Positions 31,862 through 39,337 of a stretch of DNA of 39,337 nucleotides are shown one piece after another. The stretch lies in the NCBI GenBank assembly GCA_022842825.1, contig JALHOU010000015.1:1-39337 (forward strand), written 5' to 3'. The DNA is from Rubrivivax sp. GTDB taxonomy: Bacteria; Pseudomonadota; Gammaproteobacteria; Burkholderiales; Burkholderiaceae_C. The notes below the pieces were generated by a model that saw nothing but the letters and a program-made list of their open reading frames with translations, was not told the origin of the DNA and searched no databases. How positions within the stretch are numbered: the stretch's first letter is position 1; every line of letters begins with the position of its first letter. Position numbers and translations under genes: made by a program.

Positions 31862-32848
31862 ATGTCCGTCAAAGCCATCCAGATCCGCGCCCACGGCGGC
31901 CCCGAGCAGATGCAGCTCGTCGACGTCGAGGTCGGCGCGCCCGGCCCGGGCGAGATCCGCATCCGCCACCACGCGAGCGGCCTCAACTTCATCGACGTGT
32001 ACCAGCGCACGGGCCTGTACCCGCTCAACCTGCCGCACACGCTGGGCATGGAGGGCGCCGGCGTGGTGGAGGCGGTGGGCGAGGGCGTCACGCACCTGAA
32101 GGCGGGCGACCGCGCCGCCTACGCCAGCAACCCGCCGGGCAGCTACAGCCAGGCGCGCGTGATGCCGGCCAGGAACGTCGTGAAGCTGCCCGACGGCATC
32201 GCCTTCGACACCGCCGCCGGCATGATGCTCAAGGGCCTGACCGCGCAGTACCTGCTGAAGAAGACGCTCCCTGTGGAGGGGCTGCAGAAGGGCGACCACG
32301 TGCTGTTCCACGCGGCCGCGGGCGGCGTCGGCCTCATCGCCTGCCAGTGGGCGCGCGCGCTCGGGCTGCAGCTCATCGGCACCGCGGGCGGCCCGGCCAA
32401 GTGCGCGCTGGCCAAGGAGCACGGCGCCGTGCACGTCATCGACTACACGAAGGAAGACTTCGTCGCCCGCGTCAAGGAGATCACCGGCGGCAAGGGCGTG
32501 AAGGTGGTGTACGACTCGATCGGCAAGGACACCTTCGAGGGCAGCCTCAACTGCCTGCGCCCCTTCGGCCTGCTGGCAAGCTTCGGCAATGCCTCGGGGC
32601 CGGTGCCGCCTTTCGCGCCGGGCATCCTCGGGCCCAAGGGCTCGCTGTACCTCACGCGTGCCACGCTCTTCACGCACATTGCCACGCGCGAGGCGACACA
32701 GGCCATGGCCGATGACCTGTTCGCCGTGGTGCTGAGCGGGGACGTGAAGATCCGCATCGACCAGCGCTACCCGATGGCCGAGGCGGCGCAGGCGCACCGC
32801 GACCTGGAGGCGCGCAAGACGACGGGTAGCACCGTGCTGATGCCGTGA
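31862..32848 (+). CDS. Quinone oxidoreductase (zeta-crystallin type, NADPH-dependent)
   Basis: This 328-residue protein is a zinc-free medium-chain dehydrogenase. It has GLNFIDVYQRTGLYP and LPHTLGMEGAGVVEAVGEGV, an NADPH loop HAAAGGVGLIACQWAR, and VVYDSIGKDTFEGSL. These are the standard Qor blocks, and the length is usual. It reduces quinones by single-electron transfer in the cytosol in studied members. GAGGAG lies nine bases before the ATG at 31862. It probably shares a transcript with the DUF2784 gene. Confidence 0.92.
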   Translation: MSVKAIQIRAHGGPEQMQLVDVEVGAPGPGEIRIRHHASGLNFIDVYQRTGLYPLNLPHTLGMEGAGVVEAVGEGVTHLKAGDRAAYASNPPGSYSQARVMPARNVVKLPDGIAFDTAAGMMLKGLTAQYLLKKTLPVEGLQKGDHVLFHAAAGGVGLIACQWARALGLQLIGTAGGPAKCALAKEHGAVHVIDYTKEDFVARVKEITGGKGVKVVYDSIGKDTFEGSLNCLRPFGLLASFGNASGPVPPFAPGILGPKGSLYLTRATLFTHIATREATQAMADDLFAVVLSGDVKIRIDQRYPMAEAAQAHRDLEARKTTGSTVLMP

Positions 32849-32972
32849 CGGCGTGAGTCTCCCGCGCTCGGGCGCGGAAGGGTGTCCGGTGGCTGCGCCC
32901 GGTCCTGGCAGGCCGAAGCGGTGCATTTCCACCGGCCACCGGAGAGCGCGCGGCACAGGCGCGTGGCGCCGC

Positions 32973-32978
32973 TAGGAT
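32973..32978 (+). promoter_or_regulatory. Candidate -10 element upstream of the TPR-CHAT gene
   Basis: TAGGAT in GCTAGGATGG lies 30 bp before the ATG at 33009, inside a 160-bp gap. It matches four of six bases of TATAAT. No clear -35 box is visible, so the call is tentative. Confidence 0.25.
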
Positions 32979-33008
32979 GGCCGCGGCTGCGATGGGGGCG
33001 GCAAGGCC

Positions 33009-36000
33009 ATGCATGCGAATCGTTGGTTCTCGGTCGGTGGCGGGGCCCGGGCGCTCGTGCGCTTCGGGTCGACAGGGGCCAGGGGGCTGGCTGCGGCGCT
33101 GGCGTTCACGCTGTCTGCGCCATCGTGGGCGCAGACCGACCCCGACGCCGGTGTCGTCGTCGAAGGTGACTCCGAGAATCTCGCCGCGCGCATCTCGGCC
33201 GATGAGGCGCGGCGCGTGCTGCAGCAGCCGCTGCCCGAGGCGCCCGATGCGCGCTACACGGCGCTGCAGCAGCACTACCGGGCGGCCATGCGGCTCGAAG
33301 ACCGGGTGCGCGTCGTCGAGACCGCTCGCCTGCTGGCCGAGGCCGGACGCGGGCGGCCTGGCGGGGAAGCCTGGATCCGGCACTACCTGGGCGCCGAGTT
33401 CACCTGGGGCAGCTCGGGCAAGGCGCTGGCCGCGGCCGAGCCGCTGATCGACGACGCGACGCTTTCGCTGGCCACGCGGGCAACGGTGGCGCTGCGCCAG
33501 ACGTACTTCGCGGCGCAGGGCAGTGACCGTGCCATCACGGCCCGTCTGTGGTCACGCGCCGATCGCCTGGCGCGCCAGGCCATCGAGCAGGGTGGCGGGG
33601 CTGTCCCACTGCAGTTGCGCATGGACCACCTGCAGGTTCGTGCCGAGACGCAGCGCCTGGCCGGGGACCTGCAAGGCGCCGTGGCGACGCTGCGCGAATC
33701 GATCGGCATCGGACGTCGCAACGTCGAAGTCGTGGGCGGCGCGGCGCGCGGGCCCGCGGACCCCGCGCTGATCGAGGCCCGCGGCTTGCTCGACGGCAGC
33801 TTCGGCATCCTGGTCTACGCGCTCGTGCAGAGCGGTCGCCCGCAGGAGGCGATCGAGATCGCACGCGCCAACGTCGCTGAGCGGCGCGCCGGCCAGATGA
33901 GCGAGGCCGTTGGCGCGCGCTGGCTCTACCGCCTGGCCACGGGCCTCGTGGCCACGCAGCACTACGAGGCGGGCCTCGCGGCGGCGCGCGAGAGCGACCA
34001 GATCCTCGAGCGTGTCGGTGCCGGCGGCGCGAGCCACACCCGCTGGCTGGCGCAGCAGGAGATCGTGCGCGCGCTCATCGGCCTCAAGCGCTGGCAGGAG
34101 GCCGATGCGACGTACCGCGCCTTTCTCGCCGCCATGCCACCGGACACGCTGGCGCGCACGCGCGCCTCCGACAACCGCCTGCTGGCGCTGCTGGCGGCCA
34201 AGAACGGCCGGTTGGAGGAAGCGATCGAGACGGCGGAACGCATGCACCGCTTCCGCATGCGCTTGTTCGGGCACACCCACCCGCAGACGCAGGAGGCCGC
34301 CGGGCTGCGCGCCGTGGTGCGGCTGATGCGCGGTGAGATCTCGGCTGCGATGGCCGACTACGAGGTGCTCTTCGCCGCCACGCTGGACACACCGGCGGGC
34401 TGGCTGGACCTCGACGCGCGTGGCGTGCGCGGCTACGTGCTCGGCATCGCCTTCGACGAGTTCATGACCTTCGTGGCCGCACGGGCGCTCAAGGGAGAGG
34501 CCCTCGACCGCGACATCACCGACCGCGCCTTCCAGGTGGCCGACCGCCTGGGCCTGGGCGTGACGCAGCGTGCCATCACCGACAGCACGGCGCGCGTGCT
34601 CGCCGCCACGCCGGCACTGCGCGCGCTGCTGGAGGCCGAGCAGGTGCAGCGGCAGGCAGTGTCCGCCGCCTTCGCGCAAGTGAACTCAGCCCTCGGCGAC
34701 GAGGACGCGTTGCGCCGCGAGACGCAGACCGAGGCCTTCAAGGCCAGGCCCGAGCCCGAGCGGCGCGCACACGCCGCACAGCTGCGCGCCAAGCGCGAGC
34801 AGGTGAAGCAGCTGCAGGCCGATGCGAGCGCCGCGCGCGGCGTGCTCGACGCGCAGCGGCAGAAGATCGCGCGCGAGTTCCCGGCCTATGCGGAGCTCGT
34901 CACGCCCACCATTGCCAGCCCGCGCGCCCTGCGCCGCCTGCTGGCGCCCAACGAGGCGATGCTCGTCGTGCACCCGCTGGCGCAGGCGACACTCGTGTGG
35001 GTGCTGCCGCCGGAGGGGCCGGTGAGCTTCGCCGCGAGCCCGCTGACGCGCGACATGATCGCAGCGCGCGTGGCGAGCCTGCGCGAGATGCTCGACATCG
35101 GCGCCGCGCCCACTGCCCAGCGGCCTGCGCTGCAGGCCGCGGCCTTGCATGCGCTGTGGCGCGATCTGCTGGGCGGCGTCGAGCCGGCGCTGCGCGATGT
35201 CCGCAGCCTCATCGTCGCCACCAACGGCCCGCTGGCGGCGCTGCCCTTCGGCGCCCTCGTCACCGAGCCGCCGGCGGCGGGCGCGCCCATGGCCTGGCTG
35301 GTGCGGCGCATGGCGGTCTCGCAGTTGCCCGCGCCGGCCTCGCTGCATGCGCTGCGTCGTGTCGCGCAGCCGGCGGTGGCGGCGCAGGCGCTCATCGGCT
35401 TTGGCGACCCGGTGTTCGACCTCAAGGCGGCTGCGGTGCAGGTGGCGGCGCCGGGCGCCTCGCCTCAGGCTCCCGTTCCATCCCCGCTTCAGGGCGGGCG
35501 GCGCATCCGCAGCGTTGCGGACGCCACCCGCTACGACGCCGAGACCGGCTTTCGCTACGCCGACATCCCGCCGCTTCCCGAGACACGCCTGGAACTGCTT
35601 GCGGTGGCCGAGGCGCTCGGCGCCAACCCGGGTGCCGACCTCGTTCTCGGTGCCCGCGCGACGCGGCGCGCCGTGCTGGCGGCCCAACTCAACGACCGGC
35701 GCGTGGTGGCCTTTGCCACGCACGGGCTGCTGCCGGGGGAGATGCCCGGCGTGAGCAAGCCGGCGCTGGCGATGGCGGCCGAGGCCGACCCGAAGGAATC
35801 GCCGCTGCTCGAGCTCGACGACGTGCTGGGCCTGCGCCTCAACGCGCAATGGGTGCTGCTCTCGGCCTGCAACACCGCCGCCGGCGAGCAGGAGGGCGCG
35901 GCCATGTCGGGCCTGGTGCGCGGCTTCTTCTTCGCTGGCGCGCGCTCGGTGCTGGCCACGCACTGGGCGGTGGAGACCGAATCGGCGGCGGCACTGAGCG

Positions 36001-36158
36001 CCGCCACCTTCCGGCAGCAGCGCCCGGGTGAGGTCTCGCGCGCCGAGGCGCTGCGCCGGGCGCAGCTCGCGCTCATCGACGGCACACAGGGCGGCGGCCG
36101 CTGGGCGCACCCGTACTTCTGGGCGCCCTACGCCCTGTTCGGAGACCCTGCGAAGTAG
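33009..36158 (+). CDS. Exported TPR-CHAT domain protein (caspase-like protease fold)
   Basis: This 1049-residue protein begins with a signal peptide (basic n-region, GLAAALAFTLSA, cleavage near SWA-Q). Residues of about 60-560 are alpha-helical with TPR-like units (for example WLYRLATGLVATQHYEAGLA and RWQEADATYRAFLAAMP). A charged coiled stretch follows (QLRAKREQVKQLQADASAAR). The C-terminal 350 residues form a CHAT domain: ATNGPLAALPFGAL, His905 in FATHGLL, Cys954 in LLSACNTAAGEQ, GFFFAGARSVLATHWAV and a final PYFWAPYALFGDP. The His/Cys dyad of clan CD peptidases is intact. CHAT proteases act in toxin, defence or cell-death-like systems or as housekeeping proteases; here no gasdermin or effector gene is adjacent. 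Export to the periplasm is inferred from the signal. Confidence 0.9.
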   Translation: MHANRWFSVGGGARALVRFGSTGARGLAAALAFTLSAPSWAQTDPDAGVVVEGDSENLAARISADEARRVLQQPLPEAPDARYTALQQHYRAAMRLEDRVRVVETARLLAEAGRGRPGGEAWIRHYLGAEFTWGSSGKALAAAEPLIDDATLSLATRATVALRQTYFAAQGSDRAITARLWSRADRLARQAIEQGGGAVPLQLRMDHLQVRAETQRLAGDLQGAVATLRESIGIGRRNVEVVGGAARGPADPALIEARGLLDGSFGILVYALVQSGRPQEAIEIARANVAERRAGQMSEAVGARWLYRLATGLVATQHYEAGLAAARESDQILERVGAGGASHTRWLAQQEIVRALIGLKRWQEADATYRAFLAAMPPDTLARTRASDNRLLALLAAKNGRLEEAIETAERMHRFRMRLFGHTHPQTQEAAGLRAVVRLMRGEISAAMADYEVLFAATLDTPAGWLDLDARGVRGYVLGIAFDEFMTFVAARALKGEALDRDITDRAFQVADRLGLGVTQRAITDSTARVLAATPALRALLEAEQVQRQAVSAAFAQVNSALGDEDALRRETQTEAFKARPEPERRAHAAQLRAKREQVKQLQADASAARGVLDAQRQKIAREFPAYAELVTPTIASPRALRRLLAPNEAMLVVHPLAQATLVWVLPPEGPVSFAASPLTRDMIAARVASLREMLDIGAAPTAQRPALQAAALHALWRDLLGGVEPALRDVRSLIVATNGPLAALPFGALVTEPPAAGAPMAWLVRRMAVSQLPAPASLHALRRVAQPAVAAQALIGFGDPVFDLKAAAVQVAAPGASPQAPVPSPLQGGRRIRSVADATRYDAETGFRYADIPPLPETRLELLAVAEALGANPGADLVLGARATRRAVLAAQLNDRRVVAFATHGLLPGEMPGVSKPALAMAAEADPKESPLLELDDVLGLRLNAQWVLLSACNTAAGEQEGAAMSGLVRGFFFAGARSVLATHWAVETESAAALSAATFRQQRPGEVSRAEALRRAQLALIDGTQGGGRWAHPYFWAPYALFGDPAK

Positions 36159-36197
36159 CGCAGGGCGGCAGGCGCCGAAGGCGCTACGGGGTGGGTG

Positions 36198-37019
36198 TCA
36201 GTTACCGCCGAACTTGTAGTCGGTCTTCGCCTTGGCCCGCAACTCTTCCTGGTAGGCCTGCACCTTCATCTGCTCCAGGCGCTGCTTGATCTGGCCCTTC
36301 ACGTCCTCGAAGGCGGGGAACGGGGCCTCGCGCGTCTCTTCGAGCTTGATGATGTGGAAGCCGAACTGGCTCTTCACCGGCGCGTCGGTCATCTCGCCCT
36401 TCTTGAGCGCGACGAGCGCCTTGCCGAACTCGGGCACGTAGCTGTCGGGCTTGGCGAAGTCGAGGTCGCCGCCCTTCTCGCCGGAGCCGGTGTCCTTGCT
36501 GTGCTTCTTGGCGAGTTCGTCGAACTTGGCGCCGCCCTTGAGCTGCACGATGAGAGCCTTGGCCTCGTCTTCCTTCTCGACGAGGATGTGGCGGGCGCGG
36601 TACTCGGTGCCGCTCGCCTGCGCCTTGAACTTGTTGTACTCGACCATCGCCTGCTCGTCGGTGATCGGGTTCTTGCGCTGGTAGTCGGCGAAGAGCTCGC
36701 GGATCAGGATGCTCTGGCGCGCCAGCTCGATCTGCTCGCGGTAGTCGGCGCTCGCGGCGATGCCCAGGCGCGTGGCTTCCTGCGAAAAGATCTCGCGCAG
36801 CACGACCTGGTCGCGCGCCTGCTGCATGACCTCGGGCCCCACCTGCTGGCCCGCCCGCTGTGCCTGCTTGACCAGCGCATCGAGGCGCGCCTTGGGCACG
36901 GCCTTGCCGTTGACGATGGCCAGGTTCTGCGCTGCGGCGCCCATCGGCACGAGCGCGGCGGCGGAAGCGATGACGGCGACGCGGAACAGGGCACGCACGG
37001 CGTTCGTAGTGGGCTTCAT
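36198..37019 (-). CDS. Periplasmic peptidyl-prolyl isomerase, parvulin type (PpiC/SurA-like)
   Basis: This 273-residue protein has a signal peptide (cleavage near GAAA-QN), an N-terminal helical chaperone part (IVNGKAVPKARLDALVKQAQ...), and a parvulin domain at about 140-235. The domain has RARHILVEKEDEAKA, FDELAKKHSKDTGSGEKGGD, MTDAPVKSQFGFHIIKLEE. It helps fold secreted and outer-membrane proteins. It lies downstream of the BolA gene (106 bp gap), a common pairing in Burkholderiales. It is convergent with the CHAT gene (39 bp between them). Confidence 0.93.
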   Translation of the reverse strand: MKPTTNAVRALFRVAVIASAAALVPMGAAAQNLAIVNGKAVPKARLDALVKQAQRAGQQVGPEVMQQARDQVVLREIFSQEATRLGIAASADYREQIELARQSILIRELFADYQRKNPITDEQAMVEYNKFKAQASGTEYRARHILVEKEDEAKALIVQLKGGAKFDELAKKHSKDTGSGEKGGDLDFAKPDSYVPEFGKALVALKKGEMTDAPVKSQFGFHIIKLEETREAPFPAFEDVKGQIKQRLEQMKVQAYQEELRAKAKTDYKFGGN

Positions 37020-37125
37020 GTGGGGTGCACTTTGAGGTGGGCGGCGGACGGTGCAACGCGCGGGGCGCGGCCGTGCCGGTGGGTCGGAAGGACAGACTGG
37101 GGAGGGCCTCGGCCCGGAGCGCAGC

Positions 37126-37398
37126 TCAGACTTCGTCGCTCGACTCGTCGGGCGCCCTGGCCACGATGGCCAGCGCATGCACACGCTGCGGGGCCAGCGG
37201 CCCGAGGGCATCATACACGAGGCGATGTCGCGCCACCCTCGTGAGACCGGTGAAACGGGGGCTCGTGATGCGCACCGTGTAGTGCCCGCCTTCGCGGGCA
37301 CCGGCATGGCCGGCGTGTTGGTGGCTGTCGTCCTGCACCGCGATGTGCGTGGGGCTCAGTGCGGTGCGCAGGCGCGCCTCGAGCTCGGCGGCATTCAT
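37126..37398 (-). CDS. BolA/IbaG family protein
   Basis: This 90-residue protein has the BolA-like KH fold: MNAAELEARLRTAL, DDSHQHAGHAGAREGGHYTV and FTGLTRVARHRLVYDALGPL. BolA proteins pair with monothiol glutaredoxins in iron-sulfur handling and affect cell shape under stress. The start is the ATG at 37398; the frame extends further but without homology. In related genomes a septation protein gene often precedes bolA; none is visible here. Confidence 0.92.
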   Translation of the reverse strand: MNAAELEARLRTALSPTHIAVQDDSHQHAGHAGAREGGHYTVRITSPRFTGLTRVARHRLVYDALGPLAPQRVHALAIVARAPDESSDEV

Positions 37399-37739
37399 GA
37401 CGGGCGGCCGTCCTCGCACTGGCGCTCCAGGCCGGGCGCAGTGCCGGTGCCGACCGAGGTTGCCGGGCAGTGCGGCCAGCGAAGTGCACGCGAGGCCACC
37501 ACGAGGGGCTGGGCTGAATTCATGGACGCCATTGTCCCTCGCCGGCCTCCCCACGGGCCTCAAGGCGGCATTGCTGCCGGGGCTGTCGCCTTGGCGACTG
37601 GCGCCCTTGTGGCGATTCGGGGTAGTCCCTGAGCGCCGTCGGGGGGCGATTCCGCTACCTTCGCGCGGCCGCCGGGGAACGGCGGGCCTGGTCCCGCGCG
37701 GACCCTCTCGCCACATCCCGCTCATCCTGGAGACCGTCG
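37399..37739. other. 341-bp spacer between divergent bolA and the ABC binding-protein gene
   Basis: No convincing gene is seen; short frames are Pro/Arg-rich shadows. A perfect 6-bp inverted repeat (GTCGCC-TT-GGCGAC, 37585-37598) and the ribosome binding site GGAG near 37729 are the only visible features. Promoters for both flanking genes should be here. Confidence 0.5.
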
Positions 37740-38993
37740 ATGAACTTGAACCGTCGCTTCGCCGCCGCCGCCGTCATGGCCCCCGTCGCGCTGGCCTGCA
37801 GCCTGGCTTGCCAGTCTGCCCTTGCGCAGGCGGGGCAGACCGTGAAGATCGCCTTCATCGACCCGTTGTCCGGGCCGTTCGCCAACGTCGGCCAGAACCA
37901 GCTCAAGAGCTGGCAGTTCATCGCCGAGGAGTTCAGCAAGCGCAATGCCGCCGGCGTGAAGTTCGAGATCGTCCCCTTCGACAACAAGGGCTCTCCGCAG
38001 GAGAGCCTGACGGTGCTGAAGGCCGCCATCGACCAGGGCATCCGCTACGTGATGCAGGGCAACGGCTCGGGCGCTGCGGCGGCCATCAGCGACGCGGTGA
38101 CCAAGCACAACGAGCGCAACGCCGGCCAGGAAGTGGTGTACCTCAACTACGCCGCGGTGGACCCGGCGTTGACCAACGAGCGCTGCTCGTTCTGGCACTT
38201 CCGGCTGGATGCCGACACTTCGCAGAAGATGGAGGCGCTGACCAGCTTCATGAAGGACCAGCCGAGCGTCAAGAACGTCTACCTGATCAACCAGAACTAC
38301 GCGCACGGCCAGCAGGTCAGCCGCTACTTCAAGGAGAACATGGCGCGCAAGCGGCCCGACGTGAAGATCGTCGGCGACGACCTGCACCCGCTCGGCCAGG
38401 TGAAGGACTTCGCGCCCTTCGTGGCCAAGATCAAGGCCGCGGGCGCCGACAGCATCGTCACCGGCAACTGGGGCCAGGACCTCACGCTGCTCATCAAGGC
38501 GGCCAAGGATGCCGGCCTCAACGCCAGCTTCTACACCTACTACGCGGGTGTCAGCGGCACGCCGACGGCGCTGGCCGCCGGCGTGGGCGGCCCGGTGCGC
38601 GTGGTGGCCTACGGACACAACGGCATGGGCGAGCCGGTCAAGCGCCTGCAGGACGACTTCAAGAAGCGCTTCAACGACGACTGGTACACCTATGCCACCT
38701 ACAACGGCATCTCGATGCTGGCCACGGCGATCGCGGCCGCCAAGTCGACCGATGCGGTGAAGGTGGCCAAGGCGATGAGCGGGCTCACGTTCAAGGGCTT
38801 CGGCGGCGATGTCGAGATGCGCAAGAGCGACCACCAGTTGCTGCAACCGCTGTACATCACCGAGTGGCGCAAGGCCGATGCCAAGATTCCCTACAGCGTC
38901 GAGAACACCGGCTGGAACTTCCAGGAGGTGAAGGCCATCCCTGCGTTCCAGGCGGCCACGCCCACCTCCTGCCAGATGAAGCGGCCTTCGTAG
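37740..38993 (+). CDS. Branched-chain amino-acid-type ABC transporter substrate-binding protein
   Basis: This 417-residue periplasmic protein has a signal peptide (cleavage near ALA-Q, residue 29) and the type I Leu/Ile/Val-binding fold. VKIAFIDPLSGPFANVGQNQ, SWQFIAEEFSK, FEIVPFDNKGSPQESLTVLK and VMQGNGSGAAAAISDAV are visible, and SIVTGNWGQDLTLLIKAAKD later. Such proteins deliver branched-chain amino acids, amides, urea or aromatic acids to LivHMGF-type permeases; the ligand here is unknown. GGAG precedes the ATG at 37740. A LivH-type permease gene begins 165 bp downstream. Confidence 0.92.
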   Translation: MNLNRRFAAAAVMAPVALACSLACQSALAQAGQTVKIAFIDPLSGPFANVGQNQLKSWQFIAEEFSKRNAAGVKFEIVPFDNKGSPQESLTVLKAAIDQGIRYVMQGNGSGAAAAISDAVTKHNERNAGQEVVYLNYAAVDPALTNERCSFWHFRLDADTSQKMEALTSFMKDQPSVKNVYLINQNYAHGQQVSRYFKENMARKRPDVKIVGDDLHPLGQVKDFAPFVAKIKAAGADSIVTGNWGQDLTLLIKAAKDAGLNASFYTYYAGVSGTPTALAAGVGGPVRVVAYGHNGMGEPVKRLQDDFKKRFNDDWYTYATYNGISMLATAIAAAKSTDAVKVAKAMSGLTFKGFGGDVEMRKSDHQLLQPLYITEWRKADAKIPYSVENTGWNFQEVKAIPAFQAATPTSCQMKRPS

Positions 38994-39025
38994 CCCTGCG
39001 GCCTGCTTCGAGCCAGGCCGGGCCG

Positions 39026-39046
39026 GCGGCCGCTGCGGGCGGCCGC
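39026..39046 (+). other. GC-rich stem-loop between binding protein and permease genes
   Basis: GCGGCCGC occurs at 39026-39033 and 39039-39046 around a five-base loop, forming an 8-bp stem 32 bp after the binding-protein stop. No T-run follows. It could protect the upstream message and lower permease expression, as in other binding-protein operons (inference). Confidence 0.4.
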
Positions 39047-39158
39047 GGCCGCGGCTGCGGCTGTGAACAGGGTCGCAGTCACCGCGCCACTGTCTCCCCC
39101 GCCTTCCCGCCGCCCTGCCCGGCCCCCAGCCGGCACTCGAGGCCCGAACAGAACGTCC

Positions 39159-39337
39159 GTGGACGCCTCCTACTTCCTGATCTCGCTGCTCAACGGCCTG
39201 TCGGTCGGGCTGTTGCTGTTCATGCTTGCCTCGGGGCTGACGCTCATCTTCTCGATGATGGGCGTGCTCAACTTCGCGCATGCCAGCTTCTACATGCTGG
39301 GCGCCTACGTGGCCTACACCATCACGCAGGCGGTGGG
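39159..39337 (+). CDS. LivH-type branched-chain amino acid ABC permease, N-terminal part
   Basis: Reading from a GTG at 39159, the frame gives YFLISLLNGLSVGLLLFML, then ASGLTLIFSMMGVLNFAHAS and FYMLGAYVAYTITQAVG up to the window edge. The GLTLIFxxMGVLNFAHG-like motif is the hallmark of LivH permeases. 59 codons are inside the window. The ribosome binding site is weak. It would pair with the upstream binding protein as the inner-membrane channel. Confidence 0.88.
   Translation, partial: MDASYFLISLLNGLSVGLLLFMLASGLTLIFSMMGVLNFAHASFYMLGAYVAYTITQAV

Overview
The window is very GC-rich and densely coded, with third-codon-position G/C bias and long antisense shadow frames. Its gene content (TctAB, LivK/LivH-type transporter, BolA-PpiC pair, YcgR/PilZ, DUF2007 and DUF2784 proteins, DNA-deoxyinosine glycosylase) points to a free-living betaproteobacterium of the order Burkholderiales, probably near the Rubrivivax/Leptothrix group. 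That placement is inferred from protein style, not from a marker gene. I see no tRNA, rRNA, CRISPR array, IS element or prophage.

Layout. 1-2.0 kb (minus): a membrane protein cut by the window edge, a YcgR-like c-di-GMP brake protein, and behind it a broken tandem copy of the same gene. 2.2-4.2 kb (plus): a PQQ-dependent aldose sugar dehydrogenase and a stand-alone GH24 lysozyme. 4.1-8.4 kb (minus): a compact cluster, membrane-anchored trypsin-like protease, MoxR ATPase, DUF58 protein and BatA-like VWA protein. 8.5-9.4 kb (plus): TatD hydrolase. 9.4-11.7 kb (minus): a PKD plus Asp-box repeat lipoprotein. 12.0-15.2 kb (plus): deoxyinosine glycosylase, spermidine-synthase-like protein and an orphan GspE/PilB ATPase. 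15.3-17.3 kb (plus): TctB-TctA tricarboxylate transporter membrane subunits ended by a clear terminator. 17.4-23.0 kb: MFS exporter, DUF454 protein (minus), YwrD-like gamma-glutamyltransferase, EamA transporter and an SDR protein without the usual Tyr/Lys. 23.0-27.5 kb: a second PQQ sugar dehydrogenase (minus) and a large PKD/seven-blade-propeller lipoprotein (plus), divergent across about 580 bp. 27.6-31.4 kb (minus): DUF2007 protein, EamA transporter, PfkB (KdgK-like) kinase, SDR dehydrogenase and a 2,4'-dihydroxyacetophenone-dioxygenase-like cupin, a probable small-molecule (sugar acid) catabolic cluster. 31.4-36.2 kb (plus): DUF2784 protein, quinone oxidoreductase and an exported TPR-CHAT protein with an intact His/Cys dyad. 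36.2-37.4 kb (minus): BolA and PpiC. 37.7 kb to end (plus): branched-chain amino-acid-type ABC binding protein and the start of its LivH permease.

The most unusual signal is non-coding. In the divergent spacer at 24424-24697 lie two head-to-head copies of a structured element. Each has a 63-nt core inside a 26-27 bp outer stem. The cores are 52/63 identical and keep an inner hairpin with compensatory base-pair changes. The two outer stems have unrelated sequences, yet each is almost perfectly self-complementary. This looks like a dispersed structured repeat or RNA element that I cannot assign to a known family.
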